Positions 35,701-46,400 of a stretch of DNA of 64,000 bases are shown here, one piece after another (positions within the stretch are counted from its first letter, which is position 1; each line of letters starts with the position of its first letter). The stretch is from Sthenelais limicola (lineage: Eukaryota > Annelida > Polychaeta > Phyllodocida > Sigalionidae). The stretch spans positions 88,701,784 to 88,765,783 of the forward strand of contig OW804096.1 in NCBI GenBank assembly GCA_942159475.1. The letters run 5' to 3'. Under the pieces are notes generated by a model. That model saw nothing but the letters and a program-made list of their open reading frames with translations. It did no database searches and had not been told where the DNA came from. The position numbers and the translations under genes are program-made.

Positions 35701-35808
35701 CAGCTTCACATGACCAAGGACCACCAAACCAAAATGTCTGGTCCGGATATTGCTCAGTTTATTGACAGTTCCCAAAAAGCAGTGCTTCCTGAAGCTATAA
35801 TTCCATGA
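31808..35808 (+). CDS. Gene A: zinc-finger protein with novel N-terminal domain and alternative terminal exons
   Basis: Coding exon 1 (31808-32749) ends in a phase-0 donor (CAG before GTAAGT). Two downstream exons start in phase 0 after good acceptors and each ends in its own stop: 33646-33966 and 34888-35808. Because the first has a stop and no donor, they must be alternative terminal exons, giving proteins of about 420 and 620 residues. The N-terminal 60 residues (RALLTEAITVLCKNRLNYKT, NIEGLIGITLDTEDIFLV) are closely similar to gene B. The shared domain plus exchangeable C-terminal finger exons resembles lola- or broad-type transcription factors of insects, but the N-terminal domain is not a BTB. 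A DNA-binding regulator is the likely role. Confidence 0.8.
33646..33966 (+). CDS. Gene A alternative terminal exon 1: C2HC and C2H2 fingers
   Basis: After the acceptor at 33645 the exon encodes 106 residues. Finger 1, YVCPVCGRRMQHLGGWTRH with a last ligand Cys (HVERC), is C2HC. Finger 2, FCHVCGKQFKTSNSLRVH with a following HYH, is C2H2. A basic, Ser-rich stretch and a short tail follow, with TGA at 33964-33966. A candidate AATAAA lies far downstream, near 34756. Confidence 0.8.
   Translation, partial: ANYVCPVCGRRMQHLGGWTRHVERCGTPRFCHVCGKQFKTSNSLRVHRFHYHRTHQSKSSSKKSTYSKLTEHPKRARSGEVIELQHAPDVSLCDGQIVADKSLTKN
34888..35808 (+). CDS. Gene A alternative terminal exon 2: four C2H2 fingers
   Basis: After the acceptor TTTTTCAG at 34880-34887 the exon encodes 306 residues. 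A basic and acidic linker includes SIDSDDDIKTEDF (another SUMO-type site). Four fingers follow: YKCKLCDRVYSNKWNCRRH, FTCEICHNKYRDRSDYQEH, YKCEFCDKILMSKRSLKEH and YHCMECSRGFNRLNDYQLH, each with a second His 4 to 6 residues on. Finger array and phase make this the longer isoform's DNA-binding end. TGA at 35806-35808. Confidence 0.9.
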   Translation, partial: EHDSIINNNRVDSPSEKEKPVLKVPLYSISGKLKKEKPERPAAKETGHTKEKLPIRESNTENRIIRETIVKSEKVINLDLKPLKRIEAKFMNNGQNDLESVEKLDHCLTEKSLELHIDTSHNSSSDGYHSFQGDSTDQENIEVLSIDSDDDIKTEDFIERSQEPGKAVSYKCKLCDRVYSNKWNCRRHIQYTHMNKTGFTCEICHNKYRDRSDYQEHMMVIHQGPGGYKCEFCDKILMSKRSLKEHVSLHTGQYRYHCMECSRGFNRLNDYQLHMTKDHQTKMSGPDIAQFIDSSQKAVLPEAIIP

Positions 35809-37340
35809 AACATTCATTCCTACAAGTACAGCGTGAAAGTCCCATGAGCCTACCTTAGCATTTAGCGAGATTTTTTACAGGTCCCTTGAAAAATTGTTTT
35901 CATGTAACTGACCAAGAGTTCCATTTGCCAATGACAAAACACTTATACATGTATATCAAATGTGATTACCAAGATGTTGAATAGGTCTGTGATTAACATC
36001 TATATTTTTCTAAAGTCTGTATTTATGAAACATTCCTCCTTGAAATATTTTTTATATTGGTCCCGTTTTTAAAGAGGTATATCGCACGGTATACGAAGTC
36101 TTGCCAAAAGAGATACATACTCTATTTTTCTACTTGTATACTCTACTACGCCACGATGCAAAAGAAGTGTCTTATCATCTGTATTATCCATAAGTGCCTA
36201 TGCTCATTTATTACATTACTACGTGTGGCTTACATATGACATTCCACTGACGAATGTTCCAACATGCAAGGGTTTATATACGTTCCAAGTATTGTGTTCA
36301 TCGGTAGTTCCTCGAAACTAATTTGGTCATTAATGAAACTGCATTTATTCTGTCTTCACCATAGTGTTCAAAAGCGGACCCACATTTCTTCGGGAACGGT
36401 TATATTTTTCACTGTTGTTTTTAATTTTCTCGGGCACCATCAGAATATATGGGCTCTGGTGCAAGTGAAAGAATCCGGGAAATGCTGACCTGGTTAATGT
36501 TGAGGCGCCTGGAAAAACCAAACTTTTTTGCAGCATTCCATGTATATAGTTATACAATCGAGATTTAAGTTTACGTCAAGTATTTCTGTGTTCAAAACTC
36601 TTTTTTCCAACAAACCTTGAGGGATACCAAGGTACTTAACTGTACCGACAGATCAAGTGTAATTATTTGACATATTCTTCTAAAGTAATGCTGTAATGTC
36701 CCCAATTTATTAAGAAGGTTAGTGCGTCGCTAGATTCTCCGTACAACATAATCCTGGGGAAGCTAATTAAGCGTGTAGTTTGTGCGAGGGAAATAATTTA
36801 CTTTTGGTGTTACTAATCAGCCTCCTTAGATACGAGCTTATTTGTTAGTGCAGATTTAGTTATGTACCATTCCTATTCGCCTTCTACAATTTGGTAATAA
36901 GTTACGCTCAGAGTACGAGTTGTTGATTGATCTTCAAACACATTCCGTTAGAATTTACGTTTTAGTTTTAGAGGAGCATTTATACGTTTTTCACTATTTA
37001 CATGCAAAGAGTTAGATATGTGTTCAAACATTCCATATTCCAGTGATATTTTTCGATTATGTTCCTTTTTTTGTATGTTTTGTCTTTTTTGTCGTGCTTA
37101 AGAAAGCAGAGTGGGGAAGCCTGTCACATTTCTAAGCGTGCCTGTGACGGCAGGGTCTTCCATGCATTTAACCTAAAACAACCCAGATTCTTTATATTTG
37201 TTTTTGCAATGTATTCTACTTAATTTTCATGTGTACTCTTATCATTTCCTCCTCCAATCCAATGAAGAAGAGCGAGAATGTACATCGTTGTAGATGTATT
37301 TAGTTGGGACGTTCAGGTAGAAACTAATTGATCTTCTGTC
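35809..37340 (+). other. 3' UTR and flank of gene A
   Basis: No further gene is seen. The small frames at 36057, 36264 and 36345 have no recognisable features. A possible polyadenylation signal AATAAA occurs near 37950, so the transcript may extend over the small MITE at 37344. Confidence 0.4.
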
Positions 37341-37343
37341 TAA

Positions 37344-37441
37344 AGGGCCTAGTCCACCAAGCCGTTTCTCATGCGATTTTGCGCCACAGAGGAGCCTTTT
37401 CCACTCAATTCCATGAGAATCGGCTTAGTGGACTAGGGCCT
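37344..37441. mobile_element. 98-bp MITE with TAA target duplication
   Basis: AGGGCCTAGTCCAC at the left and GTGGACTAGGGCCT at the right are inverted repeats with one mismatch. Complementarity continues inward (AAGCCG..TTCTCATG against CATGAGAAtCGGCTT), giving about 32-bp arms. TAA lies on both sides (37341-37343 and 37442-37444). A 3-bp TAA duplication with a short palindromic body fits a PIF/Harbinger-type MITE. Confidence 0.75.
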
Positions 37442-38374
37442 TAAGTCTTACACATTTACATTGATTTAGTGTAGGAAGAAAAAGACCACATGTGTTATGC
37501 GGAAACGAAAACGAAAATGAAAACTCGCCTTGTGTTGTAATCATTATGGTGCGATTGTGTTCAATTTACAAAAGTTTTTTTTCTCACTGTGAAGAAAATA
37601 GTAGTATTGGAAATGTGACGTTTTCAACAGGATAATGTATTTCGCGTATGCCTTGCACCACAATCCGACTGCCAATGTTTGATATACATCTTCCATCTGA
37701 TTTTGCTCAAAAATTAAGCAATACTCACTTTTTAAACCTGAAACGCTGGACATGTCGTTGCGGGAAGATGGTGTATAGATGTTTGAACTTACTTACATAA
37801 TTAGAAATTAATGAGACTAACAACATTGACTAATTTTTTTATGAATTAGATGTCGACTACTGCCATTTAAAAAGACGCTATATTTTTGTACTTGATTCCA
37901 GCGTCCACATGCAAATTGGGGGATAAGGTTACTCAATAGTCTACTTGGTAAATAAAATTTTGTATTGTACTATTTCTTAAGTTGTTCTTTCTTGAAACAT
38001 GAAAGTATTATCAAGTCTTTAACTTGATGATATTAGAAAATATATTGCGAATTAGTCTGGGGGAAATAGATTGGTTTAAACTGTGGTGTCCAATCGATGT
38101 TTAAGAAGTATACCATATGTATTGGTTGTGTAGAGCTGATTTATGCTAATGTGAATTGACTTCAGTGAAAGTAATAACAGCCTGAAAGCTGATGAGATTA
38201 TTTGTTTAGCATACAGTGAGGGGGTCTATATTTGAAGTCATAATTCTGGAGGGAAGTTTAAATGATTACTGTCCTTGTACACGGATTTGCACTGCTTAAT
38301 TTCACATCATCAATATTCGATATATTACGGACGCAAATCACTAAAGAACACTATTATTTTATTTATATATCGCT

Positions 38375-38714
38375 ATGAGAACCTCCACTTCTACACAGAG
38401 CCCAAAAATATTGACAGTTCGTGCAACAATTGCTTGGGTCCCCGACAATAAGGGCCTATCAATATGGGTGGGGCGAGGGCAGGTGTGGGCGGAGGGCAGA
38501 AGGCGCGTTTCCATGCTACGGTGTACTAGGGTTTTTAGCAGCACCAGACTGGTGTGCCATCGCCTGCTTCTGGCGGTAGGAGGGTAGAGGCTGGGTGCGG
38601 GAGGAGCAGCAGTGACCCGCCGCAGGAGAACGCGCAGACACAATTGTGACCTACATCCGGGCATCGCAGAAAAACCACATCCATTGTGACTGGTCGACGG
38701 ACGCGGGCGAAAAT
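38375..38714 (+). promoter_or_regulatory. Candidate promoter and 5' noncoding exon of gene B
   Basis: A GC- and CpG-rich island in AT-rich surroundings ends in the donor GTGAGT at 38715. CCTACATCCGGGC followed by CCACATCC is shared with the candidate 5' exon of gene A. Gene B's coding exon 1 is preceded by an acceptor (TATATTTCCAG, ending 54980), so a remote 5' exon is required. If correct, intron 1 of gene B is about 16 kb and contains the Ty3/Gypsy element. This is inference. Confidence 0.4.
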
Positions 38715-40548
38715 GTGAGTAGTGTGCTTGAAATCAATAAGACTCTCTTGCTCTGGCGCAGTGTTTCTTGTACTCAGTCGATATGAAGGAGCCAACAGTC
38801 TTCTTGTCAATTTAGTGTCAATGTGTCTGGCACTTCTTAGGGGAAATATCATATGAGGGGTGAACCAGGAGACAAGATGTTCCGAAATGAGCAAGTTTGC
38901 GAGCCGGCGGAGATGATCATTGATTATCATCTGTTTATGTTTACAGACGAGATCACAGCATGGACTGGCCCATTTATGACCATCTCGAAATCAATATCAC
39001 AAATTTAGATGCCAATATCGGTTACATATGCGAATATGACACTTGCTATTTGCAACAAGAGCTAATTTGCGATATTCGCGATATCTAGTATTGATTTGAT
39101 TGATTGGTCAGGCCAACGCAATGGCAGTGCCAGTGTAAATCAACCCACTGTTGCTGCTGGCCTATCATCTTTGTGTTTGTACATATTCCGGCGCCGACTT
39201 TAGATGCCCACCGTTCTATTATACAATTATCTATATCAAGCGAAAATCATCACCAAGCTTGAAGATTTGCGAACATCTGGTGTATTGAAACACTGTTATG
39301 AGCTTAAGTAGCGTCTTGATAGAAAAGGGGGCGTGGCAATATATCACAACAGGTGCCCTAACAGGTGCCCGTCGAGCCATCTCTCATCTCCCAAGTCTTT
39401 ATGCATGGAGATCCTCCCAAACGTGAATTATACATATCTTTTCATGATTAGCTGAAGCATGCAACGATGGTTACGGAGCAGGGTTTCAACCAGAAGGAAA
39501 TCCACTCACCTGATCTAAATGATATCGATTCTGGCTGGCTTATATAGGCTACGGCCTATAATATATAGACCTATACCGCCAACCTATGTATGGGAAATTT
39601 CATGTTCTTGCATGTATCTAAATTCAAATTAATTTCCTAGCTAATATAATTATTTCTCGTTGCGCAGTGCGCCATCAAGACTAAAACAATGAATAATTGC
39701 CAAATAAATATGAGCGTAGGCCTATATACGGTACTTCAAGATGACCTATCCTGGAACTTACCATAATTTACCTTATACTTACGAATAAGTGAACACAAGA
39801 TTTTGATAATTGTCTTTTGGAAGTATCTGGGGCCTGGCCCAAAACTCTTCTCCGGTGAGCTGGGGCTTGCAGCTTCCCGCTCATGCCACTGTTTGCGTAC
39901 CATTTGCACGCGTGTGTAAGTAGTATATAATATGAGTAGTATTAGGAAATGCGCATTAGTTTCAGGTTCAGAGATGTGCGTAGACCATCTTTAACATGAT
40001 CAGTGCACTTGGTGAACTTAATATTAGAACAGATATTACTCTCCTGTCGGTCAAAACACATTCCATTATGTTCAGGTGGCGGGGTTGATATGACGCAGTA
40101 TTTCACACACTTAATGTGTGACATATTTCACTCTATAGGCCCTATCATAATAAGATATGCCCGACACTATAGCCCCATATTGACGTTTACACACTCAAAG
40201 GTGCAGCACTCCTCATCTATAGGACGCGGTTGCCAGTTTACAGCCAAGCTATCGCATTGATCTTGGGGTAATCCAGATAGATTAGACCCGAAATTTGGTG
40301 AAAAGATTAAGTGTACTTCGAAAGCGTCAAATCTTTAATTGATTTTTATTTCACTGAATCTGTGCTGGTGTTGGTCTACAACCGAAACCCGTCAAAACCA
40401 GCAGCAGCACCACCACCACTGATTATGTGAAAAATATAATTTTGACGAACGAAATCTGACCTCGATTAAATGTGGCTTAACATTGAAACATTTGCGTTTT
40501 TTCATATTTCTTTATATTTAACTTAATGTAATCTGGCCTCAAATGTAA

Positions 40549-40579
<31 letters not shown>

Positions 40580-40889
40580 CATCAACATGGGCATTGCATT
40601 AGACTAGATTAATTTCAGTCTAAAAATAGCAGAACAAATGTTAGGTTTGAATTGAAAATTCTATGACATGAACCTCTTAACAGATGCTTTAAAATGACAA
40701 AGTTTTATTTGATAATCTATAATTGTGTAGACACAATTTCAAAACGAATGTCGTTGGGTTGGCAACGTTAACATTTCCCCAACATGACCATTTTTTAATG
40801 GTTCAGTTCTAATTGAAACAGTTTTTTGAATATGTGCTTAGTCAATATTTGAATTCAAAATAGATTTGTTGGAAATTACATACCACATA
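38715..40889 (+). other. Non-coding sequence before the LTR element
   Basis: No gene recognised. An uninterrupted run of about 25 A at 40555-40579 may mark an old retroposon tail. GGTGCCCTAACAGGTGCCC near 39353 is a short direct duplication. Confidence 0.4.
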
Positions 40890-41314
40890 TGTAGTGGGTC
40901 CGCCACCCGGAATACAGCGAGGCTGTCGACTATCGCCAATCACCATCCAGGCTACGACAGCGGGGGCACTTCTACCAGCGCCGGAGACGACTACCACCAG
41001 TTCCGGCCAGTTCCGTCAGGGGGCGACATACGACCACCGTGCAGACGACACTGCAGACACCCTCCGACGGACGGTAGGCGGAGGATACTACTACCTCCGC
41101 AAGGGGATCCAGGCTTCGCTTAACACTACGGACTCGAGCCGCGCCGCGGACCGAGATACTTCTGTTGTTCAAATTAAGCACCCTTGCTTCAGTAACAAAA
41201 CCTTTGTAACTGTATACCTTTGGGAAATAAACCAGGTTCAAACGAATCTCCTCGTATTCGTGATTCTTTACGGAATTTCGTAACCTCGCGCCCACGAATC
41301 TGCGGTTCACTACA
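40890..41314 (+). repeat. 5' LTR
   Basis: It begins TGTAGTGGGTCCG and ends GGTTCACTACA, with short TGTAGTG/CACTACA inverted termini. AATAAA at 41226 is the likely poly(A) signal. It is the same length as the 3' LTR, and one base difference is seen. It contains a frame that is not a gene. Confidence 0.97.
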
Positions 41315-41315
41315 T

Positions 41316-41329
41316 TGGTGCCGTGAGCC
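41316..41329 (+). other. Primer-binding site
   Basis: TGGTGCCGTGAGCC starts two bases after the 5' LTR. Starting with TGG it can pair with a tRNA 3' CCA end. I cannot name the tRNA. Confidence 0.7.
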
Positions 41330-41382
41330 TAGGGCCGAGTAGGGAAGTTCCCGAAAGGATCCCCGATGCTGAGAGTCAGACG

Positions 41383-43416
41383 ATGACTCCTGGCGACGAG
41401 GAAGCAGCCAAGGCCGTGGCCAAGGCTGAAGCCGAGCAGCGAGCATGCGAGGCTCTCGCTCAGATGTTAACGAGACGTCAGGGCGATGCGCAAGATTTTG
41501 CGAACGACTCATTTGCTCAACTAGAGCAAGTAGTTGCACACATAGACAATATGCGTGCCGACGGATTGATTGTTAATCCGGACACACAAAGCTTGGTTGA
41601 GAAACTAATAGCTATTGTTTTAGGGTTGCGCTCGTGTTACAACGAGGACAATCTTCGCAAGCTCGTAGAGCGTGCGGGTTTCAGCGTCGAAACAGGCGAG
41701 GCGGATGGGTCGGAGCTTTCCGATGTTAAGCCGCCGGAAACCGTCAATACAGCAGTCCCGCTGGGACAGAGCGATGACGCAAAGGTCATGATGGACCAGT
41801 TGACTACCGTTCTTTGTTCTTACGACAAGACGGGAGAACCACCAGGCGAAATCGTTGAAGGTGAAATTCGAGGAACACTCGACTTACTGTGGGTAATGCA
41901 CGAACAACTTCCGTTGAAGCGTGTGCAGCGGCTGTATCGTGGTCTACACGAACATGCGGTTTGCCCTCAATATCTGATCGATATGTTGGATCGGAGATAT
42001 CCTGCGATTCTGCCTCAAGGTAGCCCGGATCCGCGAGTGCAACAGCCTTCGCAGAATACGGACAGCACGGAAATGCGAGCCCAGGGCTTGCCTAGCACTC
42101 CGGCAGGTTTTAAGACTGCAGGAAGAAGAGTCGACTTCGTAGAGTCGTCTCCTTCGGACAATGGGCTCAACTACTCGTTGACTAATGTTTCGATTCCATT
42201 GTTGGACAACGATGTACAGGCCAAACAGGGTTTGTCAACTGGTCACGAACCAGACTACCGTTCGACGGGACCAACGGCCACTACTAAGTGTAGGCGTTCG
42301 ATGATGCCCGAAATGGAAGCTAGTGTTGTGTATAACGAAGACCGCCCTGCGGAAGTTCGTTTATACGGATCAACGGGCAAGGGAGAAAATCCTAAACCTA
42401 AAAATCTCAAACCTTTTCGCAATGGGGAGGATTGGGAAGAGTATCTCGCATCTGCGATAAACTATGCCGAACTTTGCGGTTGGCAGGAGGAAACGCTGAT
42501 GCGCGAACTCATTATGGCGACTTCACGACATGTGAACCAGTCTACTTGGGGAAATTCTAGGTCCCTAACGTTAAGTGACGTTGTGACGAGGCTTCGTGTC
42601 ATATTGGACACAAAGACCGAAGAACAACGCCAGGAGGAATACCGCAAGCGGGTTCAACAACCTGGCGAATCACTTCAACACTATGGTGAGGCTCTGCTGA
42701 CCTTGTGCAAACGTGCGTACGAGGGACAATACCTTGAACATATGAAGAAGGAGTCTATCCGAATCTTCTGCACGGGCTTAGAAGACAAATTTCTGGGCAT
42801 GTGGGTGCAAACTAATCGCCCAAAGTCTATGCAAGATTGCGTAGATCTCGCAACAGATTTCGTGCGAGCAGGTGGCCCAGAAGCATATCAGCGCGTTTTG
42901 GGTTCCACGCCGGGACAGTCCTCTAAATTTAAAGCTAGGGGATATAAGTTCTACGGACAGAGAAAGGACAAGGAGCGGAAGGCTTCTTACGCGGCTGCGG
43001 AAGCAGAAGCGCAGTCCGACTCTGACTCGTCAGCGGACGAGACTTCGGGGGCGTCTACAGGGACCGAAGTCCCGGATTCTGATTCGGAATCGGAGTTAAT
43101 AGCCGATTTCGCGGCCTTCCAGGCTATGCGGAAGGACGTGCGAAAGGATGACAGTAAAAAGTCAGACAGTAGCACCAAAAAGGCTTGGGATAAAACCAAG
43201 ACTTTGTCCAAATCTTCCAAGAAGATAGTCACGAAAACTGACTACAGGAAGAAGGACACGAAAGCGACTCGTCCAGAGCCAGCTTGTTGGCTTTGTGGGA
43301 AAACTACCCACCTGCAAGCCAGTTGTCAATACCTGAAAAAGTTTCGCGCATTCGTCGCGAAAGAAAATGGTGACGACTCAAATTCCCGGGAAGATAAAGC
43401 AACTAAGGGAAATTGA
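41383..43416 (+). CDS. gag: Ty3/Gypsy gag polyprotein
   Basis: The first ATG after the LTR in this frame is at 41383; the frame is open somewhat further upstream but only with GTG. The protein has 677 residues. A capsid-type region at about residues 340-515 (NGEDWEEYLASAINYAELCGW, RVQQPGESLQHYGEALLTLC) resembles retrotransposon gag. A Ser/Asp/Glu-rich stretch follows. A CCHC zinc knuckle, CWLCGKTTHLQASC, lies near residue 635 and would bind genomic RNA. The long N-terminal part shows no known domain. The stop TGA (43414-43416) directly follows a frameshift heptamer. Confidence 0.92.
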   Translation: MTPGDEEAAKAVAKAEAEQRACEALAQMLTRRQGDAQDFANDSFAQLEQVVAHIDNMRADGLIVNPDTQSLVEKLIAIVLGLRSCYNEDNLRKLVERAGFSVETGEADGSELSDVKPPETVNTAVPLGQSDDAKVMMDQLTTVLCSYDKTGEPPGEIVEGEIRGTLDLLWVMHEQLPLKRVQRLYRGLHEHAVCPQYLIDMLDRRYPAILPQGSPDPRVQQPSQNTDSTEMRAQGLPSTPAGFKTAGRRVDFVESSPSDNGLNYSLTNVSIPLLDNDVQAKQGLSTGHEPDYRSTGPTATTKCRRSMMPEMEASVVYNEDRPAEVRLYGSTGKGENPKPKNLKPFRNGEDWEEYLASAINYAELCGWQEETLMRELIMATSRHVNQSTWGNSRSLTLSDVVTRLRVILDTKTEEQRQEEYRKRVQQPGESLQHYGEALLTLCKRAYEGQYLEHMKKESIRIFCTGLEDKFLGMWVQTNRPKSMQDCVDLATDFVRAGGPEAYQRVLGSTPGQSSKFKARGYKFYGQRKDKERKASYAAAEAEAQSDSDSSADETSGASTGTEVPDSDSESELIADFAAFQAMRKDVRKDDSKKSDSSTKKAWDKTKTLSKSSKKIVTKTDYRKKDTKATRPEPACWLCGKTTHLQASCQYLKKFRAFVAKENGDDSNSREDKATKGN

Positions 43417-43449
43417 CGTGGGTCTCGCAAGGAAGCGGTGACGAGACCC
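43407..43449 (+). promoter_or_regulatory. Programmed -1 frameshift signal at the gag-pol junction
   Basis: G GGA AAT in the gag frame (43407-43413) is an X XXY YYZ slippery heptamer immediately before the gag stop. Six nucleotides later GGGTCTCG (43420-43427) can pair perfectly with CGAGACCC (43442-43449), leaving a 14-nt loop. Pol is in the -1 frame and opens exactly here, after a TAA at 43404-43406. Heptamer, spacer and stem match the classic arrangement. Confidence 0.85.
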
Positions 43450-46400
43450 GCAAGTTCGACGGAACTCGTGACGGGAGGGGGAACCCTTCCGTAGCCCGCT
43501 CGGGCAAAACACCTCCAGAAGGGTCGTACAATCTGGGGAGGTCAGGTAGGCAGGCAGAACGAAACAAGGAGGAAACTGGGGTGATGGAGGGTGAGGACCC
43601 GACAAAGCCCGCAGACACGAAACCTTGGTCTAAGGAGTCGGTTAGTAGCGTTCGAGCCATTCCACGCGATCGTGGAATGTGTTTGGACGGCCGCTATACT
43701 GACGCTGGCACGGCGCTGCTCGCGGTTAGCTCTACCGTGGGTGGGGAACGCTGTGTCAAGAATTTGACTAGTTCTGCGGCCAGCCGGGATCTCTCTATTC
43801 CTATCGACGTGGTAGCGATAGTGGATAGATGGTACGTACCCGTCACAGTGGGTACTAGGCGAGGAGAATTTTTATACGACACGGGTGCAACTACCTCACT
43901 AGTGTCTAAACAATTCTATGAATTGCTAGCTCGCAAGCCCGACCTGCTCGCTTCGCGGGTTCGGGTAAAACCACTTGCGGGTGGTACTCCAGTGACGATG
44001 GGGTATGCGGTCTTTGACTTTGAGATCGCAGGGCGTTCGTATCCGAATGCCTGTCTCGTAGTCGATGGTCTAGGCGGCGGGGAGGAGGCCGTACTGGGCC
44101 AAGACTTCATGTGGCGCTATGATACTAGCATGACGGGGCCTGGGAAGATGCTCTTGGAAGGAGGCAAGAATCACGTATTCTGTCGACGGAAAGGAGCGAT
44201 ATCGACTGCATTCCTACGAGAGGATGTGCGGTTGGCCGCGTTCGAGGTAAAGGTCGCGTCTGTGGACGTGTCCCTACCCGAGAACGACGTGGGCTATATC
44301 ATGGAGTCAGATGTAGGGTTACAAGTAGACGGTCTCGTGGAGGGTTGCGATACATATGTATCGTCTGCTCACTGCCACGAGCTTCCTATTATGAATCCAA
44401 CGGGACTTGCAATAGTCATGCCACGCGGGACGCCCGTGGCATCCGCTTATGAGGTAGCGGCAAACTTCACGGGTGACTATTCGCATCTGGCGGATGCAAG
44501 AGCAGAATCCGTGAACGGGTCCAGCACGGGGGGTAAGCGAAAGCTGACCTCCGATAGCTGTTCAATTACTAGCATCCCTGAACTGGAATCTATCATAGAG
44601 GGCGCTGAAGTAGCGGATACTGAAACCTTGAAAAAGGTGCGCGAGTTGGTATACGCGAAAAAGCGGGTGTTCAGATTGCAAGGGGAACAATTGGGGTTTA
44701 CGAACAGGGTTCTACACTCCATCGACACGGGTGACACTAAGCCTATAAAGTTACCTTTTCGTCGAGTTCCCTTGGCAAAACAGGAGGCTCTGGACTCCCA
44801 GGTCAGTAAAATGCTAGCGGAGGATAAGATCGAGGAGGGAAACGGCCCGTGGGCCTTCCCCACGGTTCTTGTTCCGAAACCGGATGGTTCAACTAGGGTT
44901 TGCGTTGATTTCAGGAGATTGAACAATGTGACACGAAAAGACTCGTACCCACTACCGCGGATAGACGACTGTCTAGAAGCGCTAGGTGGCAATGCGTGGT
45001 TTTGTACCCTAGATCTGGAGAGTGGCTATTGGCAAATAGCCATGGATCCGGACAGTAAAGAGAAAACGGCTTTCACTACTTCCACGGGGTTGTACCAGTT
45101 TAAGGTGATGCCGTTTGGTCTTTGCAACGCCCCGGCCACGTTTCAGAAAATGATGACGGAGGTTCTCCGGGGGCTTAATGGCAAGATCTGCGTCGTCTAT
45201 CTAGACGATGTGATCATTTATGGTGCAACTATCCATGATGCGATTACGAACACGGGGTTAGTGTTTGATAGGTTGATGGCGTACGGCCTTAAGTTGAAGC
45301 CGAAAAAGTGTCGCCTCTTTCGTAAAGAGGTACAGTACTTGGGTCGCATCGTATCTAAGGAGGGGATACGGGCGGATCCGGAGAAGACGCGAGCGGTTGT
45401 CACTTGGCCTATTCCGTTGACAGTAAAGGACATCAGATCATTTCTGGGCTTCGCTTCATATTACCGTCAGTTCATTCCGAGTTTTAATGATCTCGTGCGG
45501 CCATTGCAGGAAACTGCAACAGCCGGGCAAAAGGTACTACGGTATAAGCTTACTTGGAATAGTGAGCTCGATGATGCATTCGAGGCTACGAAGAAAGCCT
45601 TGCTGTCCACGTCCGTCTTGGCGTATCCACGAGCGTCTGGCCAGTTTATTCTGGATACGGATGCGAGTGGTACGGCCATGGGGGCGGTCCTATCGCAGGT
45701 TCAGGACGAGCAAGAGCGGGTGATCGCATACGCCAGTAATTCGCTCTCGAAATCGCAGAAAAACTACTGTACTACGTACAGGGAGCTGCTAGCGGTCGTA
45801 TATTATGTGCGGAAATTCAAACATTATTTATACGGCGCAGACTTCATAGTCCGTACGGACCACTCGTCTCTTACGTGGCTTATGACCTTCAAGGAACCAG
45901 AAAATATGCTGGCTCGTTGGTTGCTGGACTTACAGCAGTACGGGGTTACTAACAAAGGGGTTATTCAACACCGTCCGGGCAAGAAGCATGAAAATGCGGA
46001 CGGCCTCTCTCGTAGACCCTACAGTCGTTGTAAACGTACAGATTGCGATGATTGTGGGGCACACGAAGCCGCTATAGCTGGTTTCGTGGGGGAGGGGAAA
46101 GGCACGGACGACAATCTCGTATCTGTAAACCAGACTATCCGTGAGCAACAGCGCACGGACGATACTATCAATCGTATCATGGGTTTCCTGGAAAAGAACC
46201 GGGAACCCGCAAATCTGACTAGTGAAAGTGATGAATTCAGAACAATCTGGAGTCACAAGACGGATTTGTGTCTAGAAGAAGGGGTACTCACTTTCAAGTG
46301 GAGAAAACCTTCGACTGGACATGTTTTCGCAAGGATCGTGTTGCCGTTTGACCAACGCCTATCTATGTTCAGGCGATATCACGGCCCGGCCTCAGCGGGA

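Noticed and set aside
40555..40579. A-run as the tail of a processed pseudogene
   Set aside because: No gene-like sequence or target duplication was recognised upstream of it.
40866..41283. Frames of 85, 129 and 112 codons inside the LTR, repeated at 53032-53503
   Set aside because: They lie in the LTR in both copies and overlap regulatory sequence; nothing indicates translation.
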